DNA of 64,000 nucleotides from CAZMCC01 sp964564695 (GCA_964564695.1 CAZMCC010000003.1:1-64000); one strand, 5' to 3'; positions 31,407 through 39,988 are shown, counted from the stretch's first letter. The notes: generated by a model from the letters alone, not told the origin. Made by a program: numbers and translations.

Positions 31407-32554
31407 CAGAACATCGTCTTCGCCAGCAACCGATGAAAATGATGCACCCCCTGCTCACGCGTCGGCGAATACCGCCCGCGCGAGTAGAACGACCCCTGCG
31501 TCCCCCGGTGCACGGCCTCCACCACCGCCTCATCCTCCCGTTCCACGCGATCAAGCCCGGCCCCCGCACCCTGCTCGAGCTTGCGCTCGTCCCACACATA
31601 GCTCAGAAACCGCACCCGCGTCCGCGCATGCCCCAGCGGGTTCACGACGTTGACCGACAATCCCCACGGATAGAAGTTGAACATCGTGTTCGGGAACAGC
31701 CACCAGTAATACGCGGCCACCGACTTGCCCGCGTCCGGCGACGACGACGGCAGGTCGAACGCCAGCTCCCCCGGCTTCGCCATGCCCAACTGGAGATTGC
31801 ACCACGGGAAAAGCTCGACGATGTACTGCCCGTAATCGAGCACCTGGTTGAGCCCCGCGTGCACGAACGGGATGTGGAACCCCTCCAGGTAATTGTCGAC
31901 ATACAGGGCCCAGTTGGCGTGCACCATGTAGTCGCGCGAGCGAGCCGCGTCGAACCGGAAGTCCTGCAGCGGCAGCCACCCCACGCGCTCCGCCATCGGC
32001 GCCAGCAACTCGCGCAGCGCCACCGCCGGGTCGATCGACGAGAAGAACAGCGGCCCGGACGCATCGTCGTGAATGCCCGACGCGTTGCCGCACGGCCCCC
32101 CCGCACCCGCCTGCCCCCACGACCCAAAGGGCACACGCGCGAGATCATCCGCCGGCGATGGAAAGTTCTTGACGGCCTCGAACTCCGGCATCATCCGGAA
32201 CCGCCCGTCGAGATCGAACCGTCGTCCGTGATACCGGCACACCAGCGCCTTCTCGACCCCCGCGTTCTCGCACAGGATGGTCCCGCGGTGCGTGCACACG
32301 TTCGACAGGCAATGGATGCGGTCGTCGCGATCGCGCGTGAGCAGCACCGGCTCGTTGAGACAGCCGTCCAGCAGAGTCACCGGCGTGCACTGGCCGGGAA
32401 TCTTGACCGACCCCGCGTCGCCGACAAACTGCCACGACCGCCGGAAGATGTTCCGCCGCGCCAGCTCGTAGTACGCGGGGTCGGAATACACCGGTGCGGG
32501 CGGCGTCTGGGCCCGCGCAATGTCCGCGTCGATCTCAAACGGTTCGGCGTGCAT
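31406..32554 (-). CDS. Rieske non-heme iron oxygenase, alpha-subunit-like
   Basis: This 382-residue oxygenase has the Rieske 2Fe-2S ligands in CTHRGTILCENAG and CRYHGRRF (CxH...CxxH, near residues 87-110) and the mononuclear iron motif DNYLEGFHIPFVH (D...HxxxxH) near residue 210. The fold matches aromatic-ring hydroxylating or choline-monooxygenase-type enzymes, which need a separate reductase not found here. ATG 32554 is 6 nt after a TATACT box on the minus strand, suggesting a leaderless mRNA. The stop overlaps the start of an ArsR remnant. Confidence 0.9.
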   Translation of the reverse strand: MHAEPFEIDADIARAQTPPAPVYSDPAYYELARRNIFRRSWQFVGDAGSVKIPGQCTPVTLLDGCLNEPVLLTRDRDDRIHCLSNVCTHRGTILCENAGVEKALVCRYHGRRFDLDGRFRMMPEFEAVKNFPSPADDLARVPFGSWGQAGAGGPCGNASGIHDDASGPLFFSSIDPAVALRELLAPMAERVGWLPLQDFRFDAARSRDYMVHANWALYVDNYLEGFHIPFVHAGLNQVLDYGQYIVELFPWCNLQLGMAKPGELAFDLPSSSPDAGKSVAAYYWWLFPNTMFNFYPWGLSVNVVNPLGHARTRVRFLSYVWDERKLEQGAGAGLDRVEREDEAVVEAVHRGTQGSFYSRGRYSPTREQGVHHFHRLLAKTMF

Positions 32555-32560
32555 CGCGCC

Positions 32561-32566
32561 AGTATA
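32561..32566 (-). promoter_or_regulatory. -10 box of the Rieske oxygenase gene, likely leaderless
   Basis: TATACT on the minus strand (32566-32561) ends 6 nt before ATG 32554. The -35 region is G-rich and not recognisable, so an activator or another sigma contact may be needed. Confidence 0.5.
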
Positions 32567-32589
32567 CCGATCGGCGCCCCGCCCCCCCG

Positions 32590-32997
32590 CTACCGGTACG
32601 GCACCTGGGCGAGGCTGAGGATGTTCCCGTCGGGATCCTTGAACCACGCCACCTTTGCGCCGTCGGGGAACGAGGCCACGCCGTGGTCGTCCTGTTTGAA
32701 CCACGGCATCCGGTCGAACACGACCCCGGCGCCCGCGAGCGCACGCACCGCCAGATCAATGTCGTCAACGTTCCACCCGGCGACCGTCCGCGGCACGGGC
32801 GTGAGCTCCGGCCCCTTCTGGATCCGCAGCATCATCCCGCCCGAATCCAGCACGATCCCGAACCCGTCCTCGTGCATAAGCCGAAGCCCGAGCACGCCGA
32901 CATAGAACGCCTTGCACCGGGCAGCGTCGGTGGTCGCGGCGAAGCCGCACAGTTTCGCGTTGGATTGCAGTGAAAACGCTGGCGCGGAGGCGGACAT
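32590..32997 (-). CDS. VOC-family (glyoxalase-like) protein
   Basis: This 135-residue protein has the paired beta-alpha-beta-beta-beta units of the vicinal oxygen chelate fold: LCGFAATTDAARCKAFYVGV, LGLRLMHEDGFGIVLD, and WFKDPDGNILSLAQVP, the last a typical C-terminal motif with a metal-binding Glu position replaced by Asn-Ile. It may bind or modify a small molecule or give drug resistance. It diverges from the PadR gene across a shared palindrome (33069-33085), so it is probably the PadR target. ATG 32997 starts at the domain. Confidence 0.85.
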   Translation of the reverse strand: MSASAPAFSLQSNAKLCGFAATTDAARCKAFYVGVLGLRLMHEDGFGIVLDSGGMMLRIQKGPELTPVPRTVAGWNVDDIDLAVRALAGAGVVFDRMPWFKQDDHGVASFPDGAKVAWFKDPDGNILSLAQVPYR

Positions 32998-33045
32998 GGG
33001 TGGCCCTTTCGTCAGGGGGATGGGAGCGGGCCGGGCGAAACGGGG

Positions 33046-33107
33046 TTGACGCGCGGCCCGGCATCGTCTAGTCTCATTGAGACTACCACAGAACGCCGGC
33101 GTGTCAA
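33046..33107. promoter_or_regulatory. Divergent overlapping promoters sharing one palindrome
   Basis: Plus strand: TTGACG (33046-33051), 17 nt, TAGTCT (33069-33074) towards padR. Minus strand: TTGACA (33107-33102), 16 nt, TAGTCT (33085-33080) towards the VOC gene. Both -10 boxes are the ends of the perfect palindrome TAGTCTCA-T-TGAGACTA (33069-33085). One bound dimer would block both directions. Confidence 0.8.
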
Positions 33108-33135
33108 GCACGCACGCCATGGAACGCTCGCGAGG

Positions 33136-33735
33136 ATGATGGCCCGCGCCGCGAAGAACCCGGACCGTCTCACGCCCGCCGACGTCGTCGTGCTGGCCAT
33201 GCTCGGCGTGCGCCCCACGCACGGCTACGACCTCGTCGCCGAGCAGGCACGGCGCGAGGCGGGTGGGGGGGGAGGGGGGGGAGGGGGGACCGGCGCCGAG
33301 GGCCCCGCGGTCTCGCGCGCCCAGATCTACTACTCGCTCAAGAAGCTCCTCAAGCAGGGTCTCATCGTCGTCGCCAAGGACGCGGCGCCCGCCACTGGGC
33401 CCGAGCGCGAGCCCTACCGACTCACCGCGGCCGGCCGGCGCGCCATCAGCCGTGCCGTGGCGCAGCCCCAGTGGGCCCGGCAGCGCCCGCCGATCCCGTT
33501 CCAGATGTGGCTCGTGGCGCTCGGCCAGGCCGAACCCCAGGACCGCGCCCTCGCGCTGCGATCGCGGGCCGAGCACCTCGACCGGCAGATTGAGGATGCG
33601 TCCCGGGCGGTCGACGCGGCGGGGGGCGACGCCCCATCGGCCCGGATCGCGCTCGCCGTCGCGGAGCACGCGCTCGAGGTGCTGCGTCTCGAGCGCCAGC
33701 TGCTGTGCGACGTCGAGCCGATGCTGGGCGGATAA
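33136..33735 (+). CDS. PadR-family transcriptional regulator with poly-Gly insertion
   Basis: This 199-residue regulator has the PadR winged helix: LTPADVVVLAMLGVRPTHGY, DLVAEQARREA, and after a run of about nine Gly, VSRAQIYYSLKKLLKQGLIV. The insertion lies in the loop before the recognition helix and is encoded by long G tracts (33262-33288). The C-terminal half (RAEHLDRQIEDASRAV, EVLRLERQLLCDVEPM) is the helical dimerisation arm. ATG 33136 (or 33139) is the only sensible start. It likely represses itself and the divergent VOC gene through the palindrome at 33069-33085. Confidence 0.88.
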   Translation: MMARAAKNPDRLTPADVVVLAMLGVRPTHGYDLVAEQARREAGGGGGGGGGTGAEGPAVSRAQIYYSLKKLLKQGLIVVAKDAAPATGPEREPYRLTAAGRRAISRAVAQPQWARQRPPIPFQMWLVALGQAEPQDRALALRSRAEHLDRQIEDASRAVDAAGGDAPSARIALAVAEHALEVLRLERQLLCDVEPMLGG

Positions 33736-33765
33736 GGCCACGGAAGCGCCGGCACGCCGTCTCGT

Positions 33766-34275
33766 TCACGGCCTGCCGACCCACGTGATCGCGACGTCGG
33801 CGTCGCGTCGGAGGCGTGTGGAGAGCGCGGCCGCGTGGTGCTGGATGTGGCGGATGCTCAGGATCTGGTGCTCGAGCTTCCCCATGGGGTACCAGTGGAA
33901 GCCGCATTGGGCGGCCGTGAGGTCGAGGGCATCGACCCAGGTGTCGACGCTCGAGTCGACAACGTTCCAGTAGTCGAGGATCTCCTCGCGCGTGTACGGC
34001 GTGCAGGGCTTGGGCGGACGATTGCCCTCCCACGGGATGCTCGTCATGAAGTTCGCCTCTTCGCGGTGATGCTTCCACGGCGTGAGCGAGTGCTCGTCCT
34101 TCTGCAGGTAAAAGTGGGTGAAGAAGAGCGTGTGATAGGCGGCACGCCAGAACAGAGCGCCGCGGGCGGGCGGCGTGTTCCACAGCGCGTCGGGGCACTG
34201 CTCGATCGCGAGGCGCAAGGTCTTGAGGGCGGCGTGGTACTGGGACTTGAGGGCGCTGTTGACGTCGAGGCTCAT
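33766..34275 (-). CDS. DinB-family protein
   Basis: This 169-residue four-helix protein has the DinB superfamily His triad: RAAYHTLFFTHFYLQ near residue 48 and IRHIQHHAAALSTRLRR near residue 145. WYPMGKLEHQILSIRH is a family-like stretch. Metal-dependent, function unknown. It is not similar in detail to the DinB-like gene at 28592. ATG 34275 is the natural start. It lies just downstream of the terminator of the PEP-CTERM gene, so it needs its own promoter. Confidence 0.8.
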   Translation of the reverse strand: MSLDVNSALKSQYHAALKTLRLAIEQCPDALWNTPPARGALFWRAAYHTLFFTHFYLQKDEHSLTPWKHHREEANFMTSIPWEGNRPPKPCTPYTREEILDYWNVVDSSVDTWVDALDLTAAQCGFHWYPMGKLEHQILSIRHIQHHAAALSTRLRRDADVAITWVGRP

Positions 34276-34310
34276 GCGGTGACTTTACCGCGGCTCAGCC
34301 GCGCCGTCAG

Positions 34311-34370
34311 CGCCCAAAAGAAGACCGGCAGGCCCGGCTCGCCATTGCAGCGAGTGCGGGTCTGCCGGTC
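34311..34370 (-). terminator. Intrinsic terminator of the PEP-CTERM gene
   Basis: GACCGGCAGGCCCG (34323-34336) pairs with CGGGTCTGCCGGTC (34357-34370), with an inner CTCGC/GCGAG stem. On the minus strand it is followed by TTCTTTTGGG, a T-rich tail. It starts 52 nt after the stop of the gene at 34422. Confidence 0.75.
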
Positions 34371-34421
34371 CTTGAGGGTCTCGATCGAACTCCCGCTCCA
34401 TCCGAGCGGGTTCTCAATCGA

Positions 34422-35081
34422 TCAGTTGCGACGCCGACGGGCGGCGATGAGGCCGCCGAGAACAAGCAGGCTCGCCGCGCCGGGCGCGGGGACTTCGTCG
34501 ATCGCGAAGTCGTCCATGCCGAAGCAGTCGACGCGGTTCTCGACATAGACCGTGACGGAGTCGACGGCGTTGAAGTCAGCGCCGAAGGCGACCTGGACGG
34601 CCGGGAAGCCCCAGTCCTGGGAGGGCAGCAGGACCGGCGCCCCGGTGGGGTTGCCGCCGAACCAGCCCTGGACGTACGCGAGCTCGTTGCCGGAGGCGAG
34701 GCCGCCGCCGAACTCGGTGTTCGAGGTCAGGGTGAGGAAGTTGAGGTCGAAGGTGCCTCCACCGATCTTGGTGATCTCGACGACGTCGACGCCGCCGAAG
34801 AAGCCGCTGGACCAGTGGGAGTGGATGACGTCGTTGCCGACGCCGTAGTAGTTACCGACGTGCGTGGCGAAGCCGCCCGAGCCGCCGTTGGGCTGGAAGT
34901 CGAGCCGGAAGCCGCCCTCTTCGTAGTAGTCGACGTCGCTGTAGTCGAAGTCGTTGTTGGTGATGGCCGTGCCGGCGCTGAGGTTGGTCACCGTGCCGCC
35001 GGTGAAGTCGATGATCGTCGCCGACGCCGGAAGGGCGAAGGCGGCCGCGACGAGCGCGGGCGCGAGAACCTTGCGAACCAT
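34422..35081 (-). CDS. Exported PEP-CTERM-type protein
   Basis: This 219-residue protein has a signal peptide (KVLAPALVAAAFALPASAT) and a beta-rich body (TIIDFTGGTVTNLSAGTAIT, WSSGFFGGVDVVEITKIGG, VDSVTVYVENRVDCFGMDDF). The tail EVPAPGAASLLVLGGLIAAR ends in RRRN. The VPAPGA motif, helix and Arg cluster mark an exosortase substrate. The body resembles choice-of-anchor domains found on such proteins. Probably displayed on or shed from the surface. It has its own terminator and a promoter-like element about 150 nt upstream. Confidence 0.85.
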   Translation of the reverse strand: MVRKVLAPALVAAAFALPASATIIDFTGGTVTNLSAGTAITNNDFDYSDVDYYEEGGFRLDFQPNGGSGGFATHVGNYYGVGNDVIHSHWSSGFFGGVDVVEITKIGGGTFDLNFLTLTSNTEFGGGLASGNELAYVQGWFGGNPTGAPVLLPSQDWGFPAVQVAFGADFNAVDSVTVYVENRVDCFGMDDFAIDEVPAPGAASLLVLGGLIAARRRRN

Positions 35082-35229
35082 GTGGGCCTCTCTTTCCTGT
35101 GAAAAAGTCATCGTCGTGGAGTCAACCCGCAAGGAGTCCGACCGGTGCCGTGACATCGGACCTCCGGTGACAGCTTGGACTCTCGCAAGAACTTGCGGCG
35201 GATCTCTCTCCACCTTTCCAGTGCCACTA

Positions 35230-35258
35230 CTCTAACTCAGGGTTCACGGGACCCGCAA
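35230..35258 (-). promoter_or_regulatory. Possible promoter of the PEP-CTERM gene
   Basis: TTGCGG (35258-35253), a 17-nt spacer and TTAGAG (35235-35230) lie on the minus strand, with an AT-rich stretch (35259-35282) just upstream that could be an UP element. The leader would be about 145 nt. Both boxes are imperfect. Confidence 0.4.
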
Positions 35259-35587
35259 GTTGTTTTTGTGGAAAATGTTAACACTTGCCCGAGAACGCAG
35301 GTAACCTGGGTTCTAACACACGGCGGGGCCGGCAGATGTGCTGCAAATCGCGGCCGGTGAGGGAAGCCCCCCAAAGTCTCCGGGCTTTCCCACATTCACA
35401 CCGCCGTGGCATCGAGCCGGCGGACGCTCGCGAAGTTATCTCGACGCGAGCCCGGTGCGCCGGCCGCGTAGTTCGACGTGGGCGGAGCGACGCTCGTCTC
35501 CTCGCGGAGGATGCGCCCCATCGGGGCCCGGGCTCCCAGACGCAGCAGCATCGCCCGCACGCCGATGAAGCTGTTGGCGATCGGATG

Positions 35588-35746
35588 ATCACCGGCATGT
35601 TGCGGACGCACCGCCGTACGACGCACTCGGCCGGTCTCACACAGTCGCAGGTGTCCCGCATCGAGGGCAGTCCCGAGAAGGCGACACTGGGCGTGCTGCG
35701 TCGCATCGCGGAAGGCTTGGCCCGGAATTCCGCTCGGGAGGAGTGA
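35588..35746 (+). pseudogene. Remnant of an XRE-type helix-turn-helix protein
   Basis: The frame ending at 35746 contains GLTQSQVSRIEGSPEKATLG then VLRRIAEGLARN, which matches the second half of an XRE/HigA-like HTH domain. The first helices are not recognisable, and the upstream frame (from 35285) is arginine-rich noise. There is no toxin gene beside it. Likely a decayed antitoxin or regulator fragment. The stretch 35282-35587 shows no other gene. Confidence 0.45.
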
Positions 35747-35775
35747 GCGGGCCGCGCTGTGTGGGTGCGGGGCGT

Positions 35776-37665
35776 CTACTTGGCGTCCGTCGCGCGGGGC
35801 AGCGGCACCGGCCACAGCACCCAGTCCCCGCGGACATCGTCGACGTGCTTCTTCTCTTCAGGGGTCATCGGCGTGCGCCCGCGGAATATCGCGAGCCAGT
35901 GGAGGTGGTGCACGCCGAAGCGGCCGGCCTCGGTGGTCGTGAGCTTGCCGCCTTCGTCGACGGCGTCCACGCCCACGGAATAGAGCAGCGGCAGTCCCCC
36001 CTCGGCCCGCGGCGCGACGTAGCGCAGCGGCTTGCCGTCGAAGGGGTCGAGCGGAACCGAGGGCAGGTAACCGGGGACGAGCTCGCTCAGCGACGCGGGC
36101 CACGCCCCGTGGGCCCGTCGATACGACTCGGCGCTGATCATCGCGAGCGCCGCGTCGCGTTTCGTGCAGAAGATGTCCCGTGCTCCGAACGCCGATGAGA
36201 GCGGCCCCCCGTTGCCCGTCTCGTATAGCACCTCGAGCGACGGCGCCGCCGCGAACACCCCCGACCGCAGCACATCAAGGTACACCTGGTCGCTCGTGCG
36301 CTCGTCGTGGCGCCACGGCGGGAGCGCGTCGTCGGCCGCGACCGCCGCCTTGAAGGCGTTGACCTTTTCCATCACCTGGGCGCGGGACGCCAGCATGACG
36401 CTGCGCACAGGCCCGAACGCCCTGCTGGTCAGCAGCCCCCTGTCTCGCTCGGGGAGGCCCAGATCGATCTGGAGCCGCTCCCCCTCCTCGCCGCCGCCGA
36501 TGTAGTGCCCGTCCCCCTTCCCGTCGTCGCTGAAGAACCGCTGCAGGACGTCCTCGACCGTGAGCACGTCGAGCGAGGTATCGATCGGCACGCGCCCGCC
36601 TCCCCCGAACGTCGCGAGCCAGTGCGCGAGGTTGCGCAGGTCGTCGTCGGTGAGAGCTCCGGGGCGCACGCTCTGCTCGAGCACGAGCCCGACGGCGATG
36701 TCCCCGACCGCCATGCCCACAAGCTGACTGATGGTGAAGCGGTCCCGCAGCGCCTGCTCGCCGATACCCAGGATCGCCTCCACGTCGACGAGGAGCCGCT
36801 CGCGGTCGCCCCGTGACACGGCCAGGACCGCGTCGGCGCGCAGCCAGCGGGCGCTGCGCCGCATCTCTCCAAGGTGCGGCAGCAGCAGTCCCACCACGAG
36901 CGGGTTCTCCGGCTCCTCCTCCAGGGCTGGGTCATACTCGTACCCCGGGTTGGTGATCTCCATCGCCCGTGCGAGGTCCGGGTCCATGGTCGAGCGGTAC
37001 CGATATCCGATGATCGGCTTTCGCGCGGCCGTGCGGAGCGTCTCGAGCGCCGCGCCGTGCGCATCGAGCCACGCCGCCATCTCGTCCCAATTCGCGTCGC
37101 CGGGGCCCGACGGCTCGCCGGCCCCGATCATCATGAACTCCGGCAGCGGACCGAACGCCTTCTTTGCCTCGAGGTACAGCGGCCACGCGCGGTCCGCTTC
37201 GGGGGTCGACCGCATCTCGGCGTTGAGCTCGGCCGTGATGTTGCGGCTCACCGTCGGCTGCACGAGGAAGAAGCGGGCCGCGAGCACGGCGTAGACGAGC
37301 GTGAGCGTCAGCACGAGCGCCGCCGTGCCGCGCAGCGTCGTGCGCAGGCTCCGCCACCACAGCGGGCGGAGGCGTTTGCGGGTGGCGGTGATGAGCTTGG
37401 CCGCTTGGCGCGGATCGCCGAAGGAGCGGGCGAGCTCGTCGGGCGCGACGCCGGCGTCGAGGCCGTCGCGGAAGTGGGCGCAGAGTTCGCGCGCGACCTC
37501 GGTGCGCTCGCTGTTCCACAGGCGGCACTTGCCGGTGACGCCCAGGACGACGTCACCGAGCGCCGCGGGCAGCGCGGCCGCCTGGACGACGCCCGAGGGC
37601 GTGTGCACGCGGATCGGGCGCGGGGCGTCGTTGTCCCCGGCGGCGGTGGCAACGGCGGAACTCAT
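35776..37665 (-). CDS. Membrane-anchored protein with HAAS-like N-terminus, PadR-linked
   Basis: This 629-residue protein has a HAAS-like segment near residues 58-95 (HFRDGLDAGVAPDELARSFG then DPRQAAKLI), as is usual for proteins encoded with PadR regulators. One membrane helix follows at about 110-135 (AALVLTLTLVYAVLAARFFL), then a large helical extracytoplasmic part. Near the C-terminus, SYRRAHGAWPASLSELVPGY and PLDPFDGKPLRYV resemble the pilin-like end segments common in planctomycete envelope proteins. Function unknown. Its start overlaps the PadR stop by 4 nt (ATGA), so the two are translated together. Confidence 0.75.
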   Translation of the reverse strand: MSSAVATAAGDNDAPRPIRVHTPSGVVQAAALPAALGDVVLGVTGKCRLWNSERTEVARELCAHFRDGLDAGVAPDELARSFGDPRQAAKLITATRKRLRPLWWRSLRTTLRGTAALVLTLTLVYAVLAARFFLVQPTVSRNITAELNAEMRSTPEADRAWPLYLEAKKAFGPLPEFMMIGAGEPSGPGDANWDEMAAWLDAHGAALETLRTAARKPIIGYRYRSTMDPDLARAMEITNPGYEYDPALEEEPENPLVVGLLLPHLGEMRRSARWLRADAVLAVSRGDRERLLVDVEAILGIGEQALRDRFTISQLVGMAVGDIAVGLVLEQSVRPGALTDDDLRNLAHWLATFGGGGRVPIDTSLDVLTVEDVLQRFFSDDGKGDGHYIGGGEEGERLQIDLGLPERDRGLLTSRAFGPVRSVMLASRAQVMEKVNAFKAAVAADDALPPWRHDERTSDQVYLDVLRSGVFAAAPSLEVLYETGNGGPLSSAFGARDIFCTKRDAALAMISAESYRRAHGAWPASLSELVPGYLPSVPLDPFDGKPLRYVAPRAEGGLPLLYSVGVDAVDEGGKLTTTEAGRFGVHHLHWLAIFRGRTPMTPEEKKHVDDVRGDWVLWPVPLPRATDAK

Positions 37666-38030
37666 GCGATGGCTCCGTGAGCAAGACGGGCCCCCCCCGT
37701 GGGCTCCAGCACACCCAGCCCCGTCATCGCGACCGCCAGGGCCTGCCACTGCTTGATGTCCTCGGCGAGGCGCTTGCGCCCTTTGTCGGTCAGGCGGTAG
37801 TACTTGCGGTCCCGGCCTGAGTCGGCCTCGCGCCAGACGCCCTCGATCAGCCCCTTGGCCTCGAGGTTGTAGAGGAGCGGATAGAGCGTGGATTGCCCCA
37901 TCGCGAGCACGCCCTCGGTGTGCTTGGCGAGCGATTCGACCAGCTCGTAGCCGTACTTCTCGCCGCGTTGCAGGAGCTTGAGCACGGCGACCGGGCCGGC
38001 GCCGCGCATGAGTTCGCGTTCGATCCGCAT
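37662..38030 (-). CDS. PadR-family transcriptional regulator
   Basis: This 122-residue regulator has the short PadR form: AVLKLLQRGEKYGYELVESL, GQSTLYPLLYNLEAKGLIEG and the wing RDRKYYRLTDKGRKRLAED. ATG 38030 is preceded by AGGAGG with good spacing. It is the first gene of a two-gene operon with the HAAS-like membrane protein. A near-perfect 21-nt palindrome 50 nt upstream (38080-38100) is the likely autoregulatory site. Confidence 0.92.
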   Translation of the reverse strand: MRIERELMRGAGPVAVLKLLQRGEKYGYELVESLAKHTEGVLAMGQSTLYPLLYNLEAKGLIEGVWREADSGRDRKYYRLTDKGRKRLAEDIKQWQALAVAMTGLGVLEPTGGARLAHGAIA

Positions 38031-38079
38031 GGGGACCTCCTGAGCCGGCCCGGGCTGATGAGGCACTGGGTCGGTTCGC

Positions 38080-38100
38080 ATACTATGTGACACACAGTAT
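38080..38100. promoter_or_regulatory. PadR operator-like palindrome
   Basis: ATACTATGTG-A-CACACAGTAT is a 21-nt palindrome with one mismatched pair. It overlaps TATACT and TAGTAT sequences on the minus strand that could be -10 boxes of the PadR gene. AT-rich and distinct from its surroundings. Confidence 0.65.
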
Positions 38101-38159
38101 ACGAGCGACGGGAACTGCGGTTGCGTTGAGTGCGTGGAGACTTTCCAGACGGTGGAGTT

Positions 38160-39234
38160 GGGTGGCATGCTCAAGCCGCTCTGGGCGAATGCCATTCAGT
38201 TAGGCGGGCTGTTGTTGCCTGAGCCATTTGATGGTCTTGGCGCGTGATCGTCGCATGAGCGGGAAGGATGAGTGGAGGCGTTTGAGCTGGCGGGGCTGGG
38301 TGCGTGGTTTGCGGGTGGGCCGGACTTTGAGCTTGTGCGGGCCGGCGATGCCGATGGGGAGCCCGCGGATGCCGGGGAGCAGGGCGCGGAGCGTGTCGAC
38401 GAAGCTGATGCGGGTGGGCGGCACGCCGCGGGCCTTGGCGGCGCGGGCGCGGACGCGGCACACGGCGTTGCAGAAGGCGAACATCAGGGGTTCGCGCCGC
38501 ACGCCGTCAACGCCGTGGCACTTGAGCCGGTCCATCCCCATCGTCCGCTTGAGATGACGGAGGTTGATCTCGACCCGCCACCGGGTCAGGTACAGCGCTG
38601 CCAGCGCTTGGGCCGGGCATTTCCCGGGGTCGATGAGCGTGGTCAGGAGCGTGACCTGGCGGGTGCGCAGCCCGTCGCCCGTAACCCGGTAACGCACCGC
38701 CCGCACGACCATCGTGGCGGGAGCCTTGGCGAACTCCTCGGGGGTCATGCTCCGGGGGCGGTTGCTCGGCTTGACGATCTCGATCATCGAACGCGGCCCG
38801 CACCACCGCCACGGGAAGCCGGGCGCGTGCCCGGCAGTATGCCGATTCGCTGAACGCGACTCCTCCCTCGCCCATCAGCCGCACCACCTGCGTGATGGCG
38901 GTGTTGCCGTGGGCGACCTGGGCCGCGAAGGCCCGTAGCGTGCTCGACGGGTCGAGCGTCCTCTCCCGCCAAAGATGCCCCGCCTCCCGGCAGGCGTGTT
39001 CGACCACGGCGGAATCGATCAGCTCGGACGGACCATCCTTGACGCTCTGGAGCCGTGCGCGGATACTGACCATCCATGGCCTCCTGGGGTGGTGTGTCGT
39101 GAACCAACACCATCATCCCGGCAGGCCTTTGACCGCGCCACTGGGTGTCTGTTCGCGCCGCACACGCGCCAAGCCCGAGCGCGGCCTCGCTTAACTGAAT
39201 GGCATTCGCGGCTTTGCGCTTGAGCATGCCACCC
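38160..39234 (-). mobile_element. Defective IS4-family insertion sequence
   Basis: The element is about 1.07 kb with terminal inverted repeats of about 50 nt. The left end reads GGGTGGCATGCTCAAGC then GCGAATGCCATTCAGTTA, and the right end is its reverse complement with a few differences in the middle. Inside is a transposase gene broken by frameshift and an internal deletion. It inserted between the PadR operator and the SUFU-like gene. A full-length element of this family would be about 500 nt longer. Confidence 0.75.
38200..39073 (-). pseudogene. IS4-type transposase, internally deleted and frameshifted
   Basis: The N-terminal part (ATG 39073 to about 38800) reads ELIDSAVVEHACREAGHLWR and AITQVVRLMGEGGVAFSESA, the DUF4372/IS4 N-terminal region. 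The C-terminal part in another frame (38787-38200) reads RAVRYRVTGDGLRTRQVTLL, TTLIDPGKCPAQALAALYLT and RWRVEINLRHLKRTMGMDRL, the end of the DDE domain with its catalytic Glu region. The middle, including both catalytic Asp residues, is missing at the junction near 38785-38800. It cannot encode active transposase. Confidence 0.8.
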
Positions 39235-39248
39235 ATCGCGTCACCCAT

Positions 39249-39860
39249 TTATGCCACCGGCGTCCGGTCCAGCGAGCTGATCGGGAACGCCTTCGCCGCC
39301 CGCAACGCCTTGATGAGCGCGGCCGAGCCGTGCTTCACGAGGTATTGCTGCTCGGCGGTGGTGATGAGCATGGCGAGCATGATGCCGTAGGTGGAGCCGA
39401 GGTACTCCAGCGGCTTCTTGGGGTTGGTGAGGTCGACGAAGAGGACGTTGGCCATGGGGTTGAGGGCGGGGTCGACGGGGCCGGCGGTTTCGCCGTGCTC
39501 GAACTCGCGTTGCTTGGAGAAGGTGGCGAGGTCGTGGAGCAGGCTGCCGACGCGCCCGCACGTTCCCGTCTGGCTCGTGACCTGCGGCGCCAGCGGGCTG
39601 CCTGGAGCGAGCACTATGCACAGCTCGTATTCGGGACGCCCGCCCGTGAGCTGGCCGGATCCCCAATCGCCGGTGAGCTCGGACGTGCAGTAGACGACGC
39701 CTCCGGGCACGGCGTCGGGGAACGCGCCGAAGGTGGTGCCGCCCCCGAGATACGACGGGACAGGACTGACCAGGTAGGCGGACTTCGGGCCGAAGACCGC
39801 CTCGAGGGCGTCCAGCCGGGGCCCGATGACGTCGCCGTAGTTGCGATTGTGGGAGGGCAT
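39249..39860 (-). CDS. Suppressor-of-fused-like or hypothetical protein
   Basis: This 203-residue protein is only tentatively placed. DVIGPRLDALEAVFGPKSAY, VVYCTSELTGDWGS and GRPEYELCIVLAPGSPLAPQ resemble bacterial suppressor-of-fused domain proteins, often found as immunity proteins or in unknown contexts. FVDLTNPKKPLEYLGSTYGI and ITTAEQQYLVKHGSAALI close the domain. ATG 39860 is chosen because upstream codons run into the 50-nt palindrome. It lies 15 nt from the IS end, so insertion may have trimmed its 3' flank but not the stop. Confidence 0.55.
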   Translation of the reverse strand: MPSHNRNYGDVIGPRLDALEAVFGPKSAYLVSPVPSYLGGGTTFGAFPDAVPGGVVYCTSELTGDWGSGQLTGGRPEYELCIVLAPGSPLAPQVTSQTGTCGRVGSLLHDLATFSKQREFEHGETAGPVDPALNPMANVLFVDLTNPKKPLEYLGSTYGIMLAMLITTAEQQYLVKHGSAALIKALRAAKAFPISSLDRTPVA

Positions 39861-39988
39861 GCGGCGGAAGGTTATGGGGGAGGCGACGCCGACGCCGTGG
39901 TGTTGGGCAGTCGAGAGATGGGGGCGATTTGCTTTCGGGCGGCCACCGCCGCGGACGGAGCGATCGCGCATCTCCGCCTTTGCGCGCA

